A stretch of 64,000 bases of DNA from Carettochelys insculpta (taxonomy: Eukaryota; Chordata; Testudines; Carettochelyidae). Under the pieces are notes generated by a model. The model saw nothing but the letters and a program-made list of their open reading frames with translations, ran no database searches and was not told the origin of the DNA. Positions 24,314 through 34,725 of the stretch are shown here, one piece after another. The stretch is taken from the NCBI RefSeq assembly GCF_033958435.1, contig NC_134138.1:188081298-188145297 (forward strand). Direction: 5' to 3'. The stretch's first letter is position 1, and every line of letters begins with the position of its first letter. The translations under genes and the position numbers were made by a program.

Positions 24314-26456
24314 CTACAGGCCCCCAGTGGGCGTTCCCGGCCGGGAGCTCCGGCGGGCCTGCAGTCTGGTCCGCGGCTGGGTGGGAGCAGGCTCCACCGG
24401 AAGATATCGGCGCCGGCGAGTCTCGGGTGGCTCCAGGGGTCCCTCGGCGCGGTGGCCCTCACGGGGAGGTGGTGGGGCGACGGCGGACGGGCCGGCGGCG
24501 GCTGGAGCAGCCGGTGGTGGGGCTGCAGGAGCGGGCATGGCGGGCGGTGGCGCGGCCGGCGCGGCATGGGGGGCCAGGAAGTCAATCAGCCGGTTGACGG
24601 TCTGGAGAAGGGCCCCCCATGCCTCTCGGTGCCAGGCCAGCGCCTGCTCCTGCAGCCGGAGGTGCTGCTCCGACACCTCCAGCTGCCGGCGGAAGATGGC
24701 CAGCAGCTGGGGGTCTGTGGCCACCGCCGGTAGTAGGCGCGGGGTCCGCCGTCTTGCCCTCCGCGGGGCCGGTGGTTCCTCGGCCGAGGGGTTTCCCTGG
24801 AGCGAGGGTCCCGGAGGAGTCTCCAGGACGACCGACGCCTCGCCGGCGCTCTCTTCCGGTCCTTCGGATGGTGCAGGTGCAGGACACAGGAGAGGAGGGG
24901 GGAAAGAAGAATGGAGACAGGCGTTAGTGTGGTCCCCGAGCCGTGGCCTTTGTCCCCCCCACCCTGTGCTGCAGGTTCCCCATCCCCGTCCCCGGGAGAT
25001 GCTGCTGTGATGGATGGGGTTCAGGGGTCCCCCTGCCCTGCAGCCCGTCCCCTGGTGGGAGCGACTCTCACTTCAGCCCGCAGGGTCTGAGAGCAGGAGA
25101 GGTTTCTTAGGCCACAGCTGGCCAGTTTCTGGCAGGAGTGACAGCACCAGCTGTCGGAAGAGACAGTCCTTCCAACCCGTCGTGGGGAGAAGACCCCAAG
25201 GGGGGGCCCCTCTGGGATGCAGCTTTCCCTCTCCTCAGGCTGGCTGCCTACCAGCTCTCCCTTCCCCTAGCCTCTACCTGTGGCCCCCGCCCTCGCCCCC
25301 CAATTCCAAGCCAGCTCGGCTCCTCCCTCCTGTTTGTTCAGGGCAGAGGTGTCACCTGCCAGCTGTAGCGCCAGGATCCTCCTTTGGCCCTGGGAGCTCC
25401 TCGGCTCGGGTGGTTCATCTGCAGCCTGGGTCTCCCTTTGGCACTCCCCGCACTCCATCGCATGCTGCTGCTGCGGGGTGTCCCACCCCCTCCGCCCGGG
25501 GGCCCCTCGAGGTTCCGCTCCCCCCTGGCCTGGGGATGGGGCATGGCACTGTCATGCAGGGTGGCGGGGGGCAGGGGCTGCTGGCTGCAGTGCTGTGAGG
25601 GCCCTGTCCCTGGTGTCCTTGGGGCCATGGCCATGTGAGCGTGTGGGGGGCCCTGGACACATCTCTGTTCCCCCGGCCCCTCCAGCCCCGGGGTGTCCAC
25701 CAGAGAGGGGTACCTACCTGTGGGTCCGCTCCCATGGTCCGGAGATCCCCGGGGGTCGGAGGCCCTGCTGCTGCTCCGGGATGGCAGGAGGAGGATCTGC
25801 AGGCTGGAATCGGTGGAGGAGGAGCCCCCCTCCTCCTCCTCCTCCTCCTCCCCCTGCCGCGATGTCCCGGGAATGGCCTCCGGGGGGGACCCCCGGGGTG
25901 CGGGGCATACCTCCGGGCCGGAGCCCGGCTGCAGGGCCTGCTGGGGCTCGTCAGCCAACGTGTCAAGGGTGGCCGGACGGGGGGAGGTGTGCCGGGAGCC
26001 CAGGATGTCCCTGAGCTCCCTGTAAAAGGGGCAAGTGACTGGGGCGGCCCCAGATCGGCTGGCCGCATCCCGGGCCCGGGCGTAACCCTGCCGCAGCTCC
26101 TTCACCTTGCTGCGCACATGGTCAGGAGTGCGGGCAGGGTGAACCTGGGTAGCCAGGCCGTCGGCCAGCCGAGCGAACGCATCCGCGTTCCGTCTCTTGC
26201 TCCCCATTACCTGGAGCACCTCCTCCTTGCTCCAGAGCCCCAGCAGGTCCCGCATCTCGGCCTCCGTCCAAGAGGGGCCCCGCTGCCGCTTTCCAGACTG
26301 CTTGGCCCTCTGGCTGGGCTGGCTGCCCTGGCTGCCCTTGGGGGGGGTCCCCTGGGGGCGCTGGGGGGGCTGCTGGGCTGCCATGGCTGCTGTCGGAGGC
26401 TGAGGTCTCTGCAGGCTCCTCGCCGCGTGTGCAGCCTGCAGCCTGCACGTTGCCAC
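24314..26456 (-). CDS. Harbinger Myb/SANT-like DNA-binding protein, two exons, copy A
   Basis: On the minus strand exon 1 is 26,456-25,718, ending CACAG before GTAGGTACC. Exon 2 ends with a stop at 24,314. The acceptor used by copy B would place the exon 2 start at 24,876, but here AG has become AC (24,878-24,877). The next AG, 15 nt on, gives exon 2 from 24,861 and keeps the frame, for a product of about 428 residues. Residues about 60-152 form the Myb/SANT-like trihelix domain: W63 in RGPSWTEAEM, W75 in LLGLWSKEEV, then RTPDHVRSKVKELRQGYARA and CPFYRELRDIL. An acidic Glu/Ser stretch follows, and exon 2 encodes a helical segment (LLAIFRRQLEVSEQHLRL) and a Pro/Ala-rich tail. In Harbinger elements such a protein assists nuclear import and end binding. 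Translation could start at Met1 or Met25. Confidence 0.8.
25006..25460. mobile_element. LTR-like insertion inside the Myb intron, copy A
   Basis: Starts near TGTGATGG and contains GGTTTCTTAGG (GGTTTATTAGG in copy B), AGTCCTTCCAACCCGTC and GGGGAGAAGACCCCAAG blocks. The same block lies at the same intron position in copy B (54,025-54,460), and a diverged relative lies alone at 33,927-34,375. It resembles a turtle retroviral LTR read backwards, with TTTATT as a reversed polyadenylation signal. The class is inference; the sharing is visible. Confidence 0.5.
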
Positions 26457-26477
26457 AGCCTCCTGCAGTCAGGGCGG

Positions 26478-26496
26478 GGGAGGGGCCCTTTAAGGG
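26478..26496 (-). promoter_or_regulatory. Probable core promoter of the Myb-like gene, copy A
   Basis: The minus-strand reading is CCCTTAAAGGGCCCCTCCC, identical to the motif before the transposase gene and facing its own gene. It lies about 20 bp upstream of the first Myb ATG (26,456) and about 95 bp upstream of the second, which favours Met25 if transcription starts downstream of the motif. Confidence 0.55.
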
Positions 26497-26574
26497 GCCG
26501 CTCCACGCGGCCACCAGTGAGCTGCGGGGCTGGAGAGAGCGTCTCTCAACCCCCCAGCTGATGGGCGCCATGGA

Positions 26575-26809
26575 GGACCCGTCAATTTCGACGTTGCGGG
26601 ACGCGGATCGTCTACACTGTCCCTACTTCGACGTTCAACGTCGAAGTAGGGCGCTATTCCCATCCGCTCATGGGGTTAGCGACTTCGACGTCTCGCCGCC
26701 TAACGTCGAAGTTAACTTCGAAATAGCGCCCGACGCGTGTAGACGTGACGGGCGCTTTTTCGAAGTTGGTGCCGCTACTTCAAAGTAGCGTGCACGTGTA
26801 GATGCAGCA
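26575..26809. promoter_or_regulatory. Right terminal and subterminal repeats of Harbinger copy A
   Basis: Contains the palindrome CCCTACTTCGACGTTCAACG..AAGTAGGG, the words ACTTCGACGT and AACTTCGAAATAG, an internal reversed tip motif ACGCGTGTAGACGT at 26,733-26,746 and the terminal copy at 26,794-26,805. The same arrangement is found at the right ends of copies B and D and of the element at 7.1 kb. Confidence 0.65.
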
Positions 26810-26939
26810 TTTATTTTATAAATATTTTGGAGCTAAGAGAAATTAAAACTCAAATATAAAACGAGGGTAAAATTCGTACCTACAAGACAGGGGCAAAAAA
26901 ACCCCACCTGTTCCCATATATGTACTTGTGTGTCTAAAG

Positions 26940-27408
26940 TACAAATCCGGTACTCTCTGCTCTCTGTTGTTGCACCAGAGAGGCCAGCAGCCAGAGCAGT
27001 GCTCAGTAGTGGCTGGGGAGCCACAGGCAGGAGCAGCAGCCCCACAAGGGAGGGGGAGCCACAAACACCGCCAGGGCTAGGGAGTAGTGGGGGTGCTGTG
27101 CGCCCAGGGCACTGGGGAGTTACGCCACAAGGGAGCAGTGGCTCAGCTCCCTACTCTGCCCCGATGGCCATGGAAGGGCTGGGAGCTAGGAGCTAGGGCT
27201 GCCACGGCAGCTGTGGGAGGGTGGGGAAAGAGGACCACTGTGGAGGAGCCAGGGCAGTCTGCAGCAGGGCTGGGAACCGGGGCTGAGGGCACGGTGGTAG
27301 GGTGCCAGCTGGCCATACTTGCTGAGGGGCTGGCAGCAGGATACCATCCCTGGTCTGGCAAATTCCCTTGTTCAGGACCAGTCTGGTCCTGAGGGCGCTG
27401 GACCATGG
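26940..27408. mobile_element. Tigger-like remnant
   Basis: Near the ends are CAAATCCGGTACTCTCTG and CTGAGGGCGCTGGACC, and inside is GGTCTGGCAAATTCCC, words that recall the element at 11,853-12,291 (AATTTGGCCAGACC there). The GC-rich interior has GGGGAGCCACA repeats. Boundaries and class are tentative. Confidence 0.45.
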
Positions 27409-27425
27409 AGATCCAGCCTGTATTG

Positions 27426-27560
27426 GGGGGGTAGCCATGTTTGTCTGTATCCTCAAAAATAATGAGGAATCCTGTGGCACCTTAAAGACTAACATTTATT
27501 TGGGCTGAAGTTTATGCCAAAATAAATCTGTTAGTCTTTGAAGTGCCACAGGCCTCACCA
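27426..27560 (+). mobile_element. Turtle-type SINE, forward copy followed by a short inverted copy
   Basis: GGGTAGCCATGTTTGTCTGT and GTGGCACCTTAAAGACTAAC mark the forward SINE (27,426-27,517). From 27,518 the complementary sequence GTTAGTCTTTGAAGTGCCAC runs back, so this is a head-to-head arrangement like the one at 17.5 kb. Confidence 0.75.
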
Positions 27561-27876
27561 TTTTTGTGTGTGGGGCCAGTCCTAATTAATTGGCATCCCC
27601 GAGCAAATGGAGGCTGCTGGGCAGGGGGGAAAGGGGGAGGCACCAGGTGTGCCCACCCAACAGGTGTGCCCTCCCACTGGGCCCTGCTGCCCCCCATCTG
27701 CCTGCAGCATGCCCCAAGTGCCAGGCCGCTAAGCTGTGCCCCTGCCTCTGCCCTGTCCCCGCACGGCAAGTGCCCACTGGCTCTGACCCCGCATGGGCTA
27801 GTCCATTTTGGCATCCCTGTGAAATTGGCAGTGCTGGGAGATGGCCCTGCTCACCAACCCCTAGGACTGGCTCTGT
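27561..27876. repeat. GC-rich segment, probable repeat remnant
   Basis: CCTG/GGCA-rich sequence between the SINE and the next foldback element. The frames are compositional; no class can be assigned. Confidence 0.3.
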
Positions 27877-28280
27877 GGATACGTCTACACTACAGAGGTC
27901 TTTCAAAAGAAGCCATTCTGGAAGATCTCTTCTGAAAGAACTTCTTTCAAATAGAATGTCCACACCCAAAAAAGCGGATCAAAAGAGTCACCTGCAGTTT
28001 CGAAGAGAGTGTCCACATAGCCCCCACTCTTTCAAAAGAATGGGCCAGGGATCAAAAATCAGGTGCCAGGAGGACTGCATTTTTGGAAGAAGAATTCTGT
28101 GGAGCGTCTACACACATTCTCTTTTGGAAGCGGGCACACTTCCAGAAATGGAAATCTTCCTAAAGATCTATTTCCTTTCAAAAGAACACTTTTTGAGTGT
28201 AGACGCTCTGTGGGATTTCTCAAAAGAACCCCCTTCTTTCAAAAACTCTTACGAAAGAACTTGCCAGTGTAGATGCACCC
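27877..28280. mobile_element. Foldback MITE with Harbinger-like tip
   Basis: The left end is GGATACGTCTACACTACAGA and the right end CCAGTGTAGATGCACC. The arms repeat TCTTTCAAAAGAAG, TCTTTTGGAAG and CTTTTTGAGTGTAGACG-type words in inverted order. It is about 400 bp without coding capacity. The element at 43,074 starts with related sequence. Confidence 0.65.
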
Positions 28281-29134
28281 TTTGTGTGTATAATCTTATA
28301 CATACAGAGTTCTGAAAGGAATGGGGACCTCAAGGGACCACTGTAGGAATTTGCACCCTCTAGATGAGCCCACCACCAAACTGCCATTTTGAAGAGGGGA
28401 AAGTTATGACTGGTTTGGAAGGATTTAAAAATATTATGAACAGCTTCTTTGTACAAATGCAAGGTTCAAAGGTGCTTTGGCAAACAAAAAGGTAGAGACT
28501 TTTCAAGCCTCAAAGGTAGCCACAAGGTTGCATCCCTCAAAAATCAAAGTTGGCATTTGTGAAATCACATATGTAAATTTATAGGGATTATGGCATTGAT
28601 TCAGCAAAGCTTTTAAGCATGTTCTTAATCCCATTGACTTCAATATGATTTACTCATGTTAAATGCTTTGATGAACAGAGGCTGGATTACTCTCACATGC
28701 TCAAAAGTAAAATATATGCTTAAGGTCCTTTTATACTGAAGGCCTGGGCTCAGCAAGGTACTTAATCAAGTGACTAGTCCTATTAAAGCCAGTGGGCCTA
28801 CTTACATGTTTAAAGTTATACCTTGCTGACTGAAGTCTCATATCATTGGCTGCAGAACAGTCTCCAAGAATTTACACTTTTTAAAAAAGCAATTAAATAA
28901 TGAACGTTAGGAAATAGAGTCAAAGTTTCAATATCAAAGTCACGACCCAAGGCCCATGCAGAGTGTTCAGAAGGGTGTGGCTGATGTTAATTTACTACAA
29001 TGGTTAGCCACAACAAGGACACCTATAGATAATTAAATCTTTCAATTTGCTTGCATGTGTCAGTTTCTTCCACAGCCAGATGTTTTTTTATGTCAGGTGA
29101 GTGCATGTACTCTCAGACTCCTTGGTAAACCGTG
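28281..29134. other. No gene; old palindromic repeat in part
   Basis: About 28,590-28,830 contains GATTCAGCAAAGCTTTTAAG, CCCATTGACTTCAAT and GGCTCAGCAAGGTACTTAA, words of an old palindromic element that I associate with reptile and bird genomes. The rest shows nothing recognisable. Confidence 0.4.
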
Positions 29135-29419
29135 CCATATGGAATGTCCATACTTACCAGAACATCAACCCAGACAGGGTCAATTTTCCAGGGTTTGATT
29201 TCAGGCCTACAGTGGGCATGCACGAAATTGAACTATTAGGGTTTGACAGTCAACCCTGGCACTCCCCATTATTGCGAGGAGTAAGGGAGGTCAACAGGAG
29301 AGTTTCCCGTGAGGATGGCCCGATAAGTTGATCCTAGATATGTTGATTCCAGCTACACAATTGTCATAGATAGAATTGCATATCTAGGATCAATTTTCAG
29401 GTCTAGTATAGACCTGGCC
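29135..29419. mobile_element. Small non-autonomous DNA element
   Basis: Related to 10,712-10,985: it shares TTGCGAGGAG, GGTCAAC..GAGAGT and the right end TAGTATAGACCTGGCC. The left end, near GTCCATACTTACCA, has decayed. No genes. Confidence 0.6.
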
Positions 29420-29495
29420 TAAATGTAGGGGAGGTACATTTAAGTCTGGGGGTCATTTGTTGGGAAAGCAATTATCTGAGCCCTACTTCTGCTCA

Positions 29496-29525
29496 AACCA
29501 ACCAACCAACCAACCAACCAACCAA
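29496..29525. repeat. Tetranucleotide microsatellite (ACCA)n
   Basis: About seven perfect ACCA units in a row. Confidence 0.95.
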
Positions 29526-32500
29526 TAAAAGGGAGGGACGAGGGACTGAAATTAGGAGAGAGTTTAAGCTTCTTACATCCAATGATTTACCTATATCATC
29601 TTAACCTTATACTTTCACTCACTACTTAGTAGCTATTGCTTCACTTTGGAGGCCCCACCACCGTTCCATGACAATTTGGCTCCCACACGTCTTTCCACAG
29701 GCCAGAACTACCACTGGATCACTAATCAAGCAATTGTATCCATGTGCTCGTAAGAGTTATGGGGAAACTCAAGAACAAAGGTGTGATTTATGCTCTCAAC
29801 ATAACATTTTCATAGGTTGTTTTGAAGGGAATTGTGTGTGTCCAAACTAACTGTACTGATTTAATGGCTCCATAAATTCATGGTCACCTAAACCACCATT
29901 TTCTCCACAGGTACAGTGATATCAGGTAACACTGACACAACAAAGAATGCAAATATATTCAGCAACTACTGTCTAAGTAAATACCAGTAAGAAAGAAAAT
30001 AACAGCAGGATCTGGAAGTTGACCTCATGTTGTTTTGAAACATAAGAACTTTCCACCCAAAGGGCAGAAGTCAAGGAGGGATTGATTGTGGAGTCAAAAT
30101 AGTCTTATCACTCTGTTATTTTAGCCTCCCTTTCTTCCTCCTGATTACTCCACTCAACATAATCTACAGTGTTCAGTGATAAACTTGCTGGCACACAATT
30201 TACAGAGAAATAACACTTGCCTCTTTTTCAGCTCACTTATCTTTTTAAACAGTCAAAGAAAAAAAAACCTACATATATAGTGTCTCCCTGGCGTCTAGCC
30301 TTTTTTTACACCAGCGATACATCAATGTTTCACTGAAGAACAATAGAAAGCCATTATCCTTTCAATCTGAACATAATACATGCTTTTATACAGCACTGGA
30401 GGTTGCTAGTAATGCATGGTTGACTGTGTAAAATAGCTGCCAAGGAATAACAAGATGAAGTTATCACTGAGCAGTATTTTTAATTTACCTATTTTGAAGG
30501 GAGTAAAGGCATTAACTTTATGCCATTTATTAATAACTGGTATCTTTTCAGTAGTTTTTAAATATAATAGGAGTAATTCTGACAGGTGTAAAGAAATAAG
30601 TAAAGTTGGGAATAGCAAAATTAGATAGGCAAACATACAGAATTTTCTTAAAAAGTAGGGATGGTCAGAAAAATGACTAAGAAATAACTCAAGAGAGTGC
30701 GGGACATATTTGGTGAAAAACTTGTATCAAATTTATCATAAACATATTCTGTGAAATTTTGCAGAAAATCCCTCCTGCTATGGATGGGTTTTAACAACAC
30801 AATGGTATATGTTTCTCTTTTCTAAAATGAATATAATGATAACTAGTATTTGTAGATGTATATCATGCTTTACAAATATTAGTCATTAAATAAATAAGTA
30901 ACATGCTCCTTTTGCAAATGGGTAAACTGAGACATAGAGATACTCTTTTAAAAAATAGTCTCTTGTTTTTCAGTTGGATTGATAAAAAAGGACAGAACAT
31001 ATGCAACTGCAATTCTAATACAGGAGTTCTGGGAATCTGCAGGTCACAGCACTTCTAAAACAATCAAATTATTGTTAATGTCTATCAGTAATAAAGGTGC
31101 TGATCAAAAAAGGACTGCATCGTTCCCAGATCTGTGCTTAATCTACTTAACCAAGTGACTTTTCAGGTAACTTAACGCCTACCACTAATACAGACATTTT
31201 TATTTGAAATTGGGCTTTTAATTTTTCATAAATATTGCATATGAAAAAAATCTCATTTTAAATTTCATCACAAAATCTAGAATTTTTGCAAAATGCTCTC
31301 ATTTTTAATCTTTGAACTTGACCAAAAGTAATTTTGGAGGAAAAAAAGAAAGCCTGCTCCATCAGCTGCTTTTTCTCTACTTGTTATTCACTCATATCTG
31401 ATTACTCATGACAAAAATAAGTTTTCACAAGTTGTCACTACTGAAGCAATATGCAGTACCGACAGATAAACAAGCTGGATTTTCCACATCATATAAAGTC
31501 TCATTAACAAAAATATCAACTATATTCTGATTTTGGGTATCTTTATTACTAGAGGTGATACAAGGCCCAGCAAGAAACTAGGCTTAAGTTGCAGACACAG
31601 CAATTAGAAATAGCCTTTTTTTAACCTGAAAATAAAATTAACTGGATGTGGAAGATTCTTTTAGGATCACTCCAATACCTAGAATCATGCTAATGTATAA
31701 TTCTTCTGATGTATAAGAGGGAAATTTAACTTTTTTTTAAAGAGAATTTATGATTGGTGAGGAGGAAGGGGGTTGTTGGTTTGTTTTTAATCAACCTGTT
31801 AATGAATACCTGCTGCTTTGTTTCAAAACCACACTTGTTCAGAATCTGAAGTCACCATCTGGTGACCATCGAAGTCAGGCATTACAAAAATAAATTAAAT
31901 TAATCTTACTGTGCAAGAGAAAGAGGATGAATTCGAGTACTTTCTGAAATAGTTTCTGCCACATAGGCCTCCTCTTACCTGCTTTTAATAATTTTCTGAC
32001 CGAGAAGAAAGCAGAATATGATATGAGGATGATGCTACCCTAAAACCAACAGTATAGAGAGTTCTCTTATAATCAGAGGCAATATCTTGACTTGGCTCTT
32101 ACATCAATAGAATGTCTGTGCTTGTGTGCTGGCCACATGGAGACTATGGAACTGCAACAGAGCTATGAAGCAATATCCAAGGGATCCATTTATATGTGTT
32201 TTTGAAGATGAGACAATTTATTAATATGAGAATCCACGGGGTGCACAGCAGTAAATCTGTGTGTGAAATGTACACAATGAATCTGTGTCAGGAAAAGCAA
32301 CTAAATGGTTGTAATATGTACAGTCTGACAAATGGATATCTCAAAGCTGCTACAGCAGAACAGAGTGCCAGAGATATGAATCAAAAACTGAATTACAACA
32401 ATAAGAAAACTATTAGCTAAAAAGCATGAAAATATGAATTAATTCAAGCCTCTGTTATACTGAGTTGTTTTTCAAGCTACTTTATGAGATCCTCATGTCT

Positions 32501-32809
32501 TATGGTAATAGTCTTTGGGATAAACGACGTGAACTATGTATCATGACCACAGAGAAAAAAAAAATACATCAAAAGACCAAAAAAAAGAAGGTAAACTTGA
32601 CTATATCCCACTTATAGCCCATAAAGTAGATCAGCACTAACTTTCATTTCACTACTCCCAAAACCTCTAAATGTCACAGAAAAAGACATTTTCACCACCT
32701 GTGCCTCTCAGCAAAGCTTTAACAACAGAAGATTGCATTGATTTAGCCTACTGCTAAGACAAAAATATTTAACATTAATAACACATTTAAAGAATGCCCT
32801 TGTAGTTAA
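29526..32809. other. Gene-free AT-rich stretch with a MIR-like remnant
   Basis: Around 30,840-30,960 GCAAATGGGTAAACTGAGAC resembles a MIR core read on the minus strand. The remainder has long A/T runs and no defensible gene or repeat. Confidence 0.4.
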
Positions 32810-33005
32810 GGAACCAGCCGGGTATTCAGAAGACCTGGATTCAGTTCTGGCTCTGCATAAGCTGTGTGACCTTGTGCAAGTCACTTCTCTTCTTTTTGTC
32901 TCAGTTCCCTTCCCCCAAATCAGAGATAATAAACGTTCCTTTTCTCACAGCATTCTGAAGATTAACTGATTACTGTTTGTGAGGCACTCAGATATTACTG
33001 TCTGG
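32810..33005 (+). mobile_element. MIR-type SINE
   Basis: GACCTGGATTCAGTTCTGGC, GCTGTGTGACCTTGTGCAAG and TCACTTCTC..CTCAGTTCCC match the well-known MIR core in order and spacing, followed by AGAGATAATAA and GATTAACTGA as in the MIR tail. It is an old, diverged insertion. Confidence 0.8.
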
Positions 33006-33926
33006 GGGACTTATGAGTAGAAAACAGATGTCAAGTATGCTTGTCAAAACAAATGAGCTAAACACATTCTGTGATGCATTATCCTTCATTGTTGAAGCAG
33101 TTCCTTTCACTCAGGGATGTCCTTAGGATTTATGGGCCTCTATGCAGTAGTATTAAACTGGTGCCTCTATGCCCAATGGCAGCCTGTGGGGAAAAGGATG
33201 AAATTTTTTAAAGATGTGATTTTAAGATCCTGTAGATTAACACAGTAAATTCAGAAACTGACTGTGTATACCTGGGGTTATCAAATGCCAGTTAAAAGGC
33301 TTCATTACCACTTGAGTGGCTCTTTCACAGGTTCAATGTCTGGGAGATTTTTCACTTTTAAGTTGATTAGAGCCTCTTCAGAGGAAGCAGAGCTACAGAG
33401 CAGGGCTAGGGAAGAGGTAGGTGGGTGAACATTAAGACTCAATGGCGTCCCAAATTTCTTGGTGTGCTACACAGCCATGTATTTTGCCTATGGGTAAGAA
33501 TGGTGCTGCTTCTGCTCATCACTTAAGTTAATGCTGTCTCAAGGTAGAGGATGATGATTTCTTGAGGTTCCTTCCAGCCCTACACACCTCTGAGTGGTCT
33601 GGTAAACTGGGGACAAGCAATGTGCATTTTAACGTTGGTAAATGTTAATGTATACATATAGGAATAAAGAATATAGACAGAGCCTTGTACAGATACAGAA
33701 ATGTGGATCTGCATCAGCCAGGCTCAACTCCTCATCCAATCTGCAATCCAGATTTTACTTCTATCTGCACAACAAATCTGGAGAGAAGGGAGCACAAATG
33801 AGGAAGCAGGGAGCAGGGTCGTGCAGGGAGGAGGCAGGCAGCACGAGAACAGAGTCCTGGGGCCCAGGCAGCAGGGACCCAGGGACACGATTCCGCAGGT
33901 CAGTGCTCACCAGGCACGGAGAGAGG
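33006..33926. other. No gene seen
   Basis: Mixed composition, rising in GC after 33,780. A frame from 33,642 has a purine-rich composition and no domain. Confidence 0.35.
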
Positions 33927-34375
33927 GGTGTCACAGAGTGGGGAGATCACCAGGCCCTGCACCCCATCTGCAGCCTCAATCAGCAGGTAGAATAGAAAGT
34001 TTATTAGTCAACAGGGACACAGTGTGGAACAGACTTGTCAGCAAAGAAACCAGAAGCAGTCAGTACAATCCATCTTGGGGAGAGGAGCCCAGGGGGGTCC
34101 CTGAGCTGAGGCCCTGGCCCCGCTTCATCCTTATCCATCCAGATGAGACTCCCTCACTCAACAGCCCGGCTCCCTTCAACCCAGCCAGGCCCCTCCTCCT
34201 TCCTGTCTCCTGGGGAAGAAAGGGGTCACCTGGTTGCCTATGTTACAAAAGCATGGAGGGCCATTGTCTACAGGTGAGAAGTCATCACAGTGAAACTCCC
34301 ATCACGACTATGCACTGATGCTGTGCCTAGGGAAACTGAAGCACCCACCTCAGTTTGCTACAGAACAGTAGGAAA
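33927..34375. mobile_element. Solo LTR-like repeat
   Basis: Starts TGTCACAGAGTGGGGAGATC and continues CCCTGCACCCC..CAGCAGGTAGAATAGAAAG, TTTATTAG, then GGGGAGAGGAGCCCAGG. The order of blocks matches the insertion in the Myb introns of copies A and B. It resembles a retroviral LTR in reverse orientation; no internal viral genes are seen. Confidence 0.5.
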
Positions 34376-34424
34376 CACATGCAACCTAACTAGGGGAATA
34401 AAATCTTCAGACATCCCACTTCAT

Positions 34425-34723
34425 CATGACAGGACATGCAGGGAGATTTAGGATGAAGCTTTTTGAACCCTCTCCCAGGCTCAGGGCTGGGGCAGTCCTG
34501 CCTGGTGATTCTGTCTCTTTTCTGTTTTGTTTTGTTTTTTTTGAGAAGAAATGGTATTCTGGGCATACCCTGTTTTCCTGGAACAATCAAAACCTAACCT
34601 TGTTAAGTTATGCTAAGATGAAGCTGCACACTGAATTTTGTGGTCCTAGTTCTTACTGTTTAGGAGTTCTTGAATAGACAGACTGACTCAGGCATAGACA
34701 GACAAATGTTCTCAAAGATATAG
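34425..34723 (+). repeat. Unclassified dispersed repeat, copy 1
   Basis: The 3' part (AAGATGAAGCTGCACACTGA, then TTTTGTGGTCCTAG, GGAGTTCTTGAATAGACAGA, ending GATATAGTA) recurs at 48,640-48,990 and 59,190-59,535. Three copies with a shared 3' end suggest a retroposon or Helitron-like family. I cannot name it. Confidence 0.55.
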
Positions 34724-34725
34724 TA

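Larger units (their letters stand above)
21989..26809 (+). mobile_element. Complete autonomous-type PIF/Harbinger transposon, copy A
   Basis: A 4821-bp element bounded by GGCTACGTCTACACGTGCAC at the left and its near-complement GTGCACGTGTAGATGCAGCA at the right, with TTT direct repeats at 21,986-21,988 and 26,810-26,812. A 3-bp duplication is the Harbinger signature. It carries two convergent genes, a DDE transposase (plus) and a Myb/SANT-like protein (minus), each with one intron. The element is GC-rich and CpG-rich within AT-rich flanks. Both tips, both promoters and both main reading frames are present, which makes it the best-preserved of the three large copies here. The only clear lesion seen is in the Myb intron acceptor. 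Confidence 0.92.

Noticed and set aside
24060..25010. A 316-codon plus-strand frame across the Myb exon 2 region.
   Set aside because: The minus-strand frame matches copies B and C at protein level; the plus-strand one does not and is low-complexity.
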